Source of the DNA: JBFXDI01 sp050181295
GTDB taxonomy: Bacteria > Pseudomonadota > Alphaproteobacteria > Rhizobiales > Aestuariivirgaceae
Length of the DNA stretch: 17,786 bases
NCBI GenBank assembly: GCA_050181295.1
Contig: JBFXDI010000086.1
Coordinates: 1 to 17,786, forward strand
Reading direction: 5' to 3'
Positions within the stretch are counted from its first letter, which is position 1. The number at the start of each line of letters is the position of its first letter. The translations under genes and the position numbers were made by a program. Positions 8,302 through 13,519 of this stretch are shown piece after piece. The notes below the pieces were generated by a model. That model made no database searches, had not been told where the DNA came from, and saw nothing but the letters and a program-made list of their open reading frames with translations.

Positions 8302-8844
8302 TCAGACATGGTGGCCGTTCGCGAGATGGCGAAGGCCATCGCGCAGATAGACGGCGCCCGAGGCGACAGTCAGCACGCCCACCACCAGGCTGCCCCAGAA
8401 TATAGGCTCATGACCGGGATAACCAAACCCGAGCACGGCAAGCACCGCGCCCGCGAGCAGGATCTGGCCCGCCGTGTTGACCTTGCTCACGAGGACGGGC
8501 TGCATGTGGATCGGCTTGTTGATGAGCCAGGAGAGGATCACGCCGCCCACGATGAGCACGTCGCGGCTGACGACGAGGATCGCAAGCCAGGCGGGGATGT
8601 GGTCGCCGAGCGCCAGGGCGACGTAGATCGACACCAGCAGCAGCTTGTCGGCTATGGGGTCGAGATAGGATCCGAGCTCCGTCGTCTGGTGGAAGCGCTT
8701 GGCGATGAACCCGTCTATGGCGTCGCTGACGCCCGCGGCGATGAAGACCAGGAAGGCGAGCAGAAACTGGCCGGTGATGATCAGCCAGATGGTAAGCGGC
8801 ACCAGCAGGATGCGAGCGACGGTGATGAGGTTCGGTACATTCAT
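8302..8844 (-). CDS. CDP-alcohol phosphatidyltransferase (PgsA-like)
   Basis: A 180-residue inner-membrane enzyme that transfers a phosphatidyl group from CDP-diacylglycerol to an alcohol, most likely glycerol 3-phosphate as in PgsA (182 residues in E. coli). The signature is complete: D41-x2-D44-G45-x2-A48-K49, then G58-x3-D62-x3-D66, with lysine in place of the commonest arginine after the alanine. About five or six hydrophobic helices follow. The ATG at 8844 begins M-N-V-P-N-L-I-T-V-A-R, the typical N-terminus of this family. A second, classical pgsA may exist elsewhere in the genome, so the exact alcohol acceptor is not certain. The gene lies 50 bases after the DUF2066 gene and 43 bases before the AI-2E-family start, in the same minus-strand cluster. 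Confidence 0.85.
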   Translation of the reverse strand: MNVPNLITVARILLVPLTIWLIITGQFLLAFLVFIAAGVSDAIDGFIAKRFHQTTELGSYLDPIADKLLLVSIYVALALGDHIPAWLAILVVSRDVLIVGGVILSWLINKPIHMQPVLVSKVNTAGQILLAGAVLAVLGFGYPGHEPIFWGSLVVGVLTVASGAVYLRDGLRHLANGHHV

Positions 8845-8894
8845 TCCGGCGGAGACACAGCTCGGCGTGCCTGGGGACTGGCGCCTCGGAGGGC

Positions 8895-9995
8895 TTACAG
8901 TTCCCGCAGAACCCACATATTGCCCTCCATTGCCAGACTCAACCGGTTGCCCGCAAGCGCCGATCGCAGCTCCTCGAAGGGCACGCCATATTTGAGCTGG
9001 ACGAAGGCTCCGCCGGCCACGATCGAGGAGATGTCCACCGCGGCGATTCCGGGGGTGGCGAGAATGATGGACCGCAACGTGTTCCATTGGTCGAGATCGG
9101 AGAAGGGCACGGCGACCGAGAGGACTTGGATGGCAAACTGCGGCGCGGCCTGCTCGCGCGACTTGACCCATTTCGTGACCATCGCGGCGTGAAACCGCTT
9201 GGCGGCCAATGACGCCGCCTCCTCGACGCCCCCCTGCTCCGCCTCGTAGATCTTGTCGAAGCCGAAACGGCCAAGCGGAGAATCACCCGTCATCACGGCG
9301 CGCACCGCCTTGTCGCCGCTCGGTTCGGCGATGGCGACCAGCACGGCCTCGGCGGAATAGCGCATGCGCAGGGCCTCGAGCTTGAGCTTGTCGCCCTGCA
9401 GCGCCTCTTCGGGGGAAATGGTTTCCGTGTCGGCAAGATCGCCGAGCGGCACGATGACGGGAACCAGCGAGTTCTCGGCATTGAGACTGAGCCAGGCCTT
9501 GCGCCAGACGCTGTCCTGCCAGACCAAGATACCGCTCGGATCCTTCCAGACCGGAAGCACGACCAGCGGCGGGGCGCGCTCTTCGATGTAGTTGATGCCC
9601 GCCTGCGACATGGTCTCGCGGATGCGGCTCGGCAGGAACCGCACGGTGAGCTTTCCGATGTAGCGGCCGGGCCCCGTCCGCTCCTCCTCGATGGAAAGGG
9701 AGGACAGCATCCGTCCGATATCGGCGGGCTTCATGCGCTTGAAACGCTCGGCGGCGCCAAGCCCGCCCAGCCGCTCCGCGAGGATGCCGAAGGCCTTCGC
9801 GATCGCCTCGGAAACCGCCTTCTGCTTGGCGAGCGCCGCGTCCTTGTCGGTGGTGTCGACGGTGACGCCGGTGACCGTATAGATGGCGCTGTCGGCCGCC
9901 CTGAGGCCGGTGCTGAGCGTGCAGAGGCAGCCGACGAGCAAGGCCGCAAGCACGAAACGCGCGAAGCCCGCCCCCTGGCGAGGGAAAAATTGCAT
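8895..9995 (-). CDS. Exported DUF2066-domain protein
   Basis: A 366-residue protein of unknown function. A positively charged N-terminus and hydrophobic stretch (residues 11-31) ending L-R-A-A-D form a signal peptide, so the mature protein is periplasmic. An L-V-G-C sequence at residues 20-23 also fits a lipobox, so a lipid-anchored form is possible. The DUF2066 region starts with I-Y-T-V-T-G-V-T-V-D and a K-Q-K-A-V-S-E-A-I helix. It continues through a V-L-P-V-W-K-D segment near residue 155, and the C-terminus has a distinct alternating beta/alpha character. The ATG at 9995 places the signal peptide at the terminus; the frame extends to 10064 but would put charged residues in front of it. 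It heads the six-gene minus-strand cluster and is divergent from purM across 68 bases. Its role in the cluster is unknown. Confidence 0.82.
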   Translation of the reverse strand: MQFFPRQGAGFARFVLAALLVGCLCTLSTGLRAADSAIYTVTGVTVDTTDKDAALAKQKAVSEAIAKAFGILAERLGGLGAAERFKRMKPADIGRMLSSLSIEEERTGPGRYIGKLTVRFLPSRIRETMSQAGINYIEERAPPLVVLPVWKDPSGILVWQDSVWRKAWLSLNAENSLVPVIVPLGDLADTETISPEEALQGDKLKLEALRMRYSAEAVLVAIAEPSGDKAVRAVMTGDSPLGRFGFDKIYEAEQGGVEEAASLAAKRFHAAMVTKWVKSREQAAPQFAIQVLSVAVPFSDLDQWNTLRSIILATPGIAAVDISSIVAGGAFVQLKYGVPFEELRSALAGNRLSLAMEGNMWVLREL

Positions 9996-10063
9996 CGCGA
10001 AGGTCGCCCTTCCGAGATTCGTGTCGTCCGGGCAGCTTTTTACTTGCGCCGCTCCCCGACGCA

Positions 10064-11182
10064 ATGAAAAACGGAGCGGTTCCCGATTCCCAGCGCGGCC
10101 CGCAAATGCCCCCGAAATCCAGCAAATCCCGCCCTGCCCGGCTCGACTACCGCGCCGCCGGCGTCGATATCGCGGCCGGCAATGCGCTTGTCGAGGCCAT
10201 CAAGCCCCTGGCGCGGTCGACGCGCAGGAAGGGCACGGACAGCGTGCTCGGCGGCTTCGGCGGCCTGTTCGACCTGAAGGCCTGCGGCTTCCGGGACCCG
10301 GTGCTGGTCGCCGCCAATGACGGCGTCGGCACCAAGCTCAAGGTGGCCATCGACACCGGCAGGCACGACACGGTGGGAATCGACCTCGTCGCCATGTCGG
10401 TCAACGACCTCGTCGTCCAGGGGGCCGAACCCTTGTTTTTCTTGGATTATTTCGCTGCAGGGAAGCTTGACGTCTCAACGGCGCGGGACGTGATCGCCGG
10501 CATCGCGGAAGGCTGCCGGCAGGCCGGCTGCGCCTTGATCGGCGGCGAGACGGCGGAGATGCCCGGCCTCTATCACGGCGCCGACTACGATCTTGCGGGC
10601 TTCGCGGTGGGTGCCGTCGAGCGCCGGAAAATCCTGCCCCGCAAGGACGTTGAGGCGGGGGATGCCGTCATCGGACTGGCCTCCTCCGGCCTCCACTCCA
10701 ACGGCTATTCCCTGATACGGCGGATCGTCGAGAAAAGCGGCGCGTCCTACAGCCGGCCGGCGCCGTTCGAGCCGGGCGTCACGCTCGGCGAGGCGCTGCT
10801 CCGGCCGACGCGCATCTATGTACGGCCCCTTCTTCGCGCCCTCAAGTCGCACAAGGGCATCAAGGGTCTCGCCCATATCACCGGCGGCGGCTTCACGGAA
10901 AACATCCCGCGCGTGCTGCCGGCAACGTTCGCGGCCGAAATCGACCTCGACGCTGTCGAGATGCCCCCCGTCTTCTCATGGCTCCGCCGCGAAGGCGGGC
11001 TGACGCCCAGGGAGATGCTGAAGACCTTCAACTGCGGCGTCGGCATGGCGGCGGTCGTGGCCGAGAAGGAGTGCGATGCGGTGATGCTGACATTGGCCGA
11101 GGCGGGCGAAAGCGTCCTCCGGCTGGGGCGGATCGTCGAGCGGACCGGACCGGGCGTCGTCTATCGCGGCCGGCTACGCTGA
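10064..11182 (+). CDS. purM: Phosphoribosylformylglycinamidine cyclo-ligase (AIR synthetase)
   Basis: A 372-residue cytosolic enzyme that closes FGAM to aminoimidazole ribonucleotide using ATP, the fifth step of purine synthesis. Visible family blocks are G-G-F-G-G-L-F-D near residue 65, the ATP-binding D86-G-V-G-T-K-L-K, V-N-D-L-V-V-Q-G-A-E-P-L-F-F-L-D-Y, G-G-E-T-A-E-M-P-G, G-L-H-S-N-G-Y-S, H-I-T-G-G-G-F-T-E-N and the late F-N-C-G-V-G-M. The length is close to the usual 345-360 plus a short variable N-terminal tail. The ATG at 10064 is used; a second ATG at 10106 begins 14 residues later and is also possible, since neither has a strong ribosome site. purN follows after 3 bases, so the two are co-transcribed and probably translationally coupled. 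Confidence 0.96.
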   Translation: MKNGAVPDSQRGPQMPPKSSKSRPARLDYRAAGVDIAAGNALVEAIKPLARSTRRKGTDSVLGGFGGLFDLKACGFRDPVLVAANDGVGTKLKVAIDTGRHDTVGIDLVAMSVNDLVVQGAEPLFFLDYFAAGKLDVSTARDVIAGIAEGCRQAGCALIGGETAEMPGLYHGADYDLAGFAVGAVERRKILPRKDVEAGDAVIGLASSGLHSNGYSLIRRIVEKSGASYSRPAPFEPGVTLGEALLRPTRIYVRPLLRALKSHKGIKGLAHITGGGFTENIPRVLPATFAAEIDLDAVEMPPVFSWLRREGGLTPREMLKTFNCGVGMAAVVAEKECDAVMLTLAEAGESVLRLGRIVERTGPGVVYRGRLR

Positions 11183-11185
11183 ATC

Positions 11186-11839
11186 ATGCAAAAACGGCGC
11201 ATCGGCGTGCTGATTTCGGGCCGCGGCTCGAACCTGGGAGCGCTCATAGAGGCTGCCCGCGACCCGGGCTACCCGGCGGAAGTCGTCTCGGTCGTTTCCA
11301 ACCGGCCCGATGCGAAGGGGCTCGAGCTTGCCCGTTCGCACGGCATCCCGGCGCATGTTATCGATCACAAGACCTTCGCCGGGCGGGACCCGTTCGATCA
11401 GGCCGTGGACCGGCGCCTGCGCGACGACGGGGTCGAGATCGTCGCCTGCGCCGGCTTCATGCGCATCATGACGGACGGGCTCATCGCCGCCTGGGCCGGC
11501 CGCATGGTCAACATCCATCCCTCGCTCCTGCCGCTCTATCGCGGCCTCGACACGCACGCCCGCGCGCTGGCGGACGGTGTCAGGATCCACGGCTGCACGG
11601 TGCATTTCGTGACGCCGGAGCTCGATTCAGGACCGATCATCGCGCAAGCCGCCGTGCCCGTGCTTACGGGCGACACGCCCGACCGGCTGGCGGCGCGGGT
11701 GCTGACGGCGGAGCACCGGCTCTATCCAATGGCGCTGGCGCTCGTCGCCACCGGCGCCGCCCGGCTGGAAGGCGGGAAAGTCAGGTTTAAGACCAAGGAG
11801 GAAGCGGGGGCACCGCTGTTCAGTCCTCAGCCGAGATGA
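11186..11839 (+). CDS. purN: Phosphoribosylglycinamide formyltransferase (GAR transformylase)
   Basis: A 217-residue cytosolic enzyme that transfers the formyl group of 10-formyl-tetrahydrofolate to GAR, the third step of purine synthesis. The phosphate-binding loop S-G-R-G-S-N is at residues 11-16. The catalytic triad is intact: N109 and H111 in N-I-H-P-S-L-L-P, and D147 in L-D-S-G-P-I, each offset by 3 from E. coli N106, H108 and D144. The length matches the family. The ATG at 11186 is 3 bases after the purM stop. The last 13 bases overlap the 3' end of the convergent cyclotransferase-like gene, so there is no room for a dedicated terminator after purN. Confidence 0.96.
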   Translation: MQKRRIGVLISGRGSNLGALIEAARDPGYPAEVVSVVSNRPDAKGLELARSHGIPAHVIDHKTFAGRDPFDQAVDRRLRDDGVEIVACAGFMRIMTDGLIAAWAGRMVNIHPSLLPLYRGLDTHARALADGVRIHGCTVHFVTPELDSGPIIAQAAVPVLTGDTPDRLAARVLTAEHRLYPMALALVATGAARLEGGKVRFKTKEEAGAPLFSPQPR

Positions 11840-12288
11840 TCCGGCCACCCCTTCGGCCGGTATTGCCGGATGGGCATCCTGTCGCTGCGGAACCGCCGCA
11901 CCTTCACCCCGCCCTCGACGGCCTGCAGCCAGTCATCGGAGCGGAAGCGGGTCGTCCGGTCGGCGGGCCACATGTAGATATAGACCCAGGCCTCGACCTT
12001 GGGCTCGATCAGCCGGACGCGGCGACGCAGATAGCGGCAGGCCCAGGGCTTGCGCTGATGGTAGTCCTCGTACTGGTCGAAGGAAGAGAAGTCGAACTGC
12101 CAAGGCAGCTCCAGGAGATCGCCCACCACTGCGCCATCTCCGGGCTTCAGCACCGGATAGCCGCCCATCTGAAACAGGCGGCCGCGAATCAGGCATGGTC
12201 CCGCGTGACGCGCGGACTTGAGGGCCGGCGTCTCCAGGCGGCGGGTAGCGAGGCGGAAGGAGCCGTAGGCGGCAAAGTAATTCGGCAT
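11827..12288 (-). CDS. Gamma-glutamylcyclotransferase-like (AIG2/GGCT fold) protein
   Basis: A 153-residue protein of the GGCT-like fold. Near the N-terminus it has F-A-A-Y8-G-S10, the substrate-binding loop of this family. A glutamate at residue 74, in D-Q-Y-E-D-Y, is in the expected place for the catalytic acid. The segment V-E-A-W-V-Y-I-Y-M, near residue 98, matches the later beta strand. Family members turn gamma-glutamyl amines or dipeptides into 5-oxoproline, but many bacterial ones are uncharacterised, so the substrate is unknown. The ATG at 12288 begins close to the YGS loop, as usual. The gene is transcribed towards purN and overlaps its end by 13 bases; it has no visible functional link to purine synthesis. 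Strand-end overlap of this kind is common in compact genomes. Confidence 0.75.
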   Translation of the reverse strand: MPNYFAAYGSFRLATRRLETPALKSARHAGPCLIRGRLFQMGGYPVLKPGDGAVVGDLLELPWQFDFSSFDQYEDYHQRKPWACRYLRRRVRLIEPKVEAWVYIYMWPADRTTRFRSDDWLQAVEGGVKVRRFRSDRMPIRQYRPKGWPDHLG

Positions 12289-12376
12289 GGGCGGGGCGCG
12301 ATAGCATCGCGTGTCCGCAGGCGCAAGTTATGAAGATTTCCGAGGCTTTCCGGTCGAACCGGAGGAAGGGCGAGCC

Positions 12377-12478
12377 TTAGCTCTGGGTGACGACCAGGAC
12401 CGGCACCACGGTCGCGCAGACAAGACAAAGAGCCATGAGGACGAGCGTTGTCGTGTTTCTTGTGCGCTCGATCGTCAT
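12377..12478 (-). CDS. Possible 33-residue single-pass membrane peptide
   Basis: A short frame from ATG at 12478 to a stop at 12379-12377 encodes 33 residues. There is a polar, basic N-terminus (M-T-I-E-R-T-R-N-T-T-T) followed by about 20 hydrophobic residues containing two cysteines and a short polar end, which fits a small N-in membrane protein. GGAAGAG lies just upstream, although it is very close to the ATG. An in-frame ATG at 12556 would add 26 residues and has GGGAG further upstream. No family was recognised. The coding evidence is only the hydrophobic pattern and the ribosome-site-like sequence, so this may be a chance frame. Its start is buried in an inverted repeat. Confidence 0.3.
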   Translation of the reverse strand: MTIERTRNTTTLVLMALCLVCATVVPVLVVTQS

Positions 12479-12485
12479 GGCTCTT
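12428..12485. repeat. Long inverted repeat / stem-loop in intergenic region
   Basis: AAGAGCCATGA at 12428-12438 is an exact reverse complement of TCATGGCTCTT at 12475-12485. Inside, CGAGCG (12442-12447) and CGCTCG (12465-12470) can extend the stem after a small internal loop, leaving a 17-base apical loop. On the minus strand the outer arm covers the ribosome-site-like GGAAGAG and the ATG of the possible small peptide. No T-tract follows on either strand, so it is not a typical terminator. Confidence 0.55.
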
Positions 12486-12683
12486 CCAGACAGGCGTCCA
12501 ACTTGGCGCAAACAATAGTCGAGGTCGGATGAATCCAGCCTGAGATGCCCGTTCATCTGCCGTTCATCTCCCGAACGTCCAACCACACGAGGAGTGTGAA
12601 GCGATTCTCCATCCAGGAAAATGATTCTTTTCAGGCAGGAAGCGCCATAAGCTGACATTCCGATTCAAGCGCAACGAGGCCGC

Positions 12684-13262
12684 ATGCGATTTCTTCTGCC
12701 GCTGATCCTGTCTTCCGTCGCCGCCATAGCCGCTGGCGCGCCGGAAAGTGTGAGACCTGAGAACGTGCTGCGTGTCGTGACCGCCGACTGGAACGGTGAC
12801 GGCGGCATGGACCGTGCGCTTCTCGTCCAGAACGGCGACGACGCCGATCTCCATATCTACCTGTCGGAAAGTTCCGGCAGCGGCCCGAAGCTCGCGGCCT
12901 ATGCCAAGGCCTTCGCCTGGGCCGGGAGTATGTGGGGAACGCTTCCGGAGCTCAAGCTCCTGCCCAACACCTCCTCCCTGCAGGTCGTCTCGCAGAACGA
13001 CGCCGTGGGCCGGGACCGCTGGACCCAGACCCTCACCCTCGCCTACCGCAACGGCGCGTTCGTGGTCGCGGGCTACACGTTCTCGGCCCGCGACACGCTC
13101 GAGCCCGATGCCTGGAGCGCGTGCGACGTGAACCTTCTGACCGGCAAGGGCATCGTGAAGAGCGAGAAGGCGCCCGACGGCAAGGCCTTCGCGAGCACGA
13201 CCCGCGCCATGCCGGTCGTCCAGTGGACCCAGGACACGAAACCGCAAGGGTGCCCTGAGTAG
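12684..13262 (+). CDS. Secreted hypothetical protein with one EF-hand-like calcium loop
   Basis: A 192-residue protein not assigned to a named family. Residues 1-19 form a signal peptide (M-R-F-L-L-P-L-I-L-S..., with A-A-G-A before the likely cleavage), so it is predicted to be periplasmic. Immediately after, D35-W-N37-G-D39-G-G-M-D43 fits the D-x-N-x-D-G-x-x-D pattern of EF-hand, dockerin and FG-GAP-type calcium loops. The core alternates beta-like segments (A-L-L-V-Q-N, L-H-I-Y-L, T-L-T-L-A-Y, A-F-V-V-A-G-Y). Two cysteines, C147 and C190, could form a disulfide. The ATG at 12684 has GAGG five bases upstream. It stands alone between a divergent gene and a convergent molybdoenzyme gene. The calcium loop is a pattern match, and the role is unknown. 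Confidence 0.75.
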   Translation: MRFLLPLILSSVAAIAAGAPESVRPENVLRVVTADWNGDGGMDRALLVQNGDDADLHIYLSESSGSGPKLAAYAKAFAWAGSMWGTLPELKLLPNTSSLQVVSQNDAVGRDRWTQTLTLAYRNGAFVVAGYTFSARDTLEPDAWSACDVNLLTGKGIVKSEKAPDGKAFASTTRAMPVVQWTQDTKPQGCPE

Positions 13263-13276
13263 GAAGAGGTTTCCGC

Positions 13277-13357
13277 GTCATGGCCGGCCAGCGAGCCGGC
13301 CATCCTTTGGAGCCGGGCGCATGAGCAAAGGATTGCCGGGTCAAGCCCGGGAATGAC
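13277..13357. repeat. REPIN-like palindromic doublet 1 (81 bp)
   Basis: The element begins GTCAT (13277-13281) and ends ATGAC (13353-13357), i.e. inverted ends. Each half forms its own hairpin: ATGGCCGGC/GCCGGCCAT (13280-13288 with 13295-13303) in the left half, and CCGGG/CCCGG (13336-13340 with 13346-13350) in the right. The halves are joined by a further inverted pair, ATCCTTTG (13302-13309) and CAAAGGAT (13326-13333). Two REP units in opposite orientation are the definition of a REPIN. It sits between convergent genes, where it may also act as a bidirectional terminator. No REP-associated transposase (RAYT) gene is in the window. Confidence 0.75.
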
Positions 13358-13412
13358 GAAGGAGGGAGGGCGGCGAGGGCGCCACCCCTCCTGACAAGCC
13401 GTCCTATCATTT

Positions 13413-13497
13413 GTCATTCCGGCGAAAGCCGGAATCTCCTGAAGCATTGAAGCTCGCGACGGATTCACCAAGGGATGCCAGCGTCCGCTGGCATGAC
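13413..13497. repeat. REPIN-like palindromic doublet 2 (85 bp)
   Basis: This element has the same GTCAT start (13413-13417) and ATGAC end (13493-13497) as the first. The left half is a perfect hairpin with ATTCCGGC/GCCGGAAT arms and a GAAA loop (13416-13435). The right half is another perfect hairpin, ATGCCAGC/GCTGGCAT with a GTCC loop (13475-13494). The two differ in arm sequence but keep stem length, showing paired changes. It lies 55 bases from the first doublet and 22 bases before the 3' end of the molybdoenzyme gene. Confidence 0.75.
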
Positions 13498-13519
13498 GGG
13501 CTTTACCGGTTCGGGTGTC

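Larger units (their letters stand above)
12289..12683. other. 395-base intergenic region with little clear coding content
   Basis: This region separates two divergently transcribed genes and is visibly less GC-rich than its surroundings. It must hold the promoters of both flanking genes, but no convincing -35/-10 pair was identified for either. It contains a possible 33-codon membrane peptide on the minus strand (12478-12377). It also holds an 11-bp perfect inverted repeat around that peptide's start, a small hairpin with TCCGGT/ACCGGA arms (12349-12363), and a short tandem duplication of GTTCATCT about 12551-12570. Confidence 0.5.

Noticed and set aside
8845..9171. Upstream extension of the phosphatidyltransferase frame into the DUF2066 gene
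   Set aside because: The conserved family N-terminus starts at 8844, and the extension overlaps DUF2066 coding sequence in another frame.
9996..10063. A defined promoter pair in the DUF2066/purM divergent gap
   Set aside because: TTGCAT is present, but no -10 hexamer with more than three matches lies at the right distance, so no site was called although promoters must be near.
12311..12532. Plus-strand 73-codon open frame in the intergenic region
   Set aside because: No ribosome site, polar low-complexity product without domain or signal features, and it runs through the inverted repeat.
13359..13390. G-rich tract (GGAGGGAGGG and following) as a G-quadruplex or terminator
   Set aside because: The G runs are uneven and the only pairing, GGAGG with CCTCC, is short with a long loop; not convincing beside the nearby hairpins.
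13277..13497. CRISPR-like reading of the repeated palindromes
   Set aside because: Only two unequal elements, each an inverted doublet; no constant repeat with regular spacers and no cas genes.
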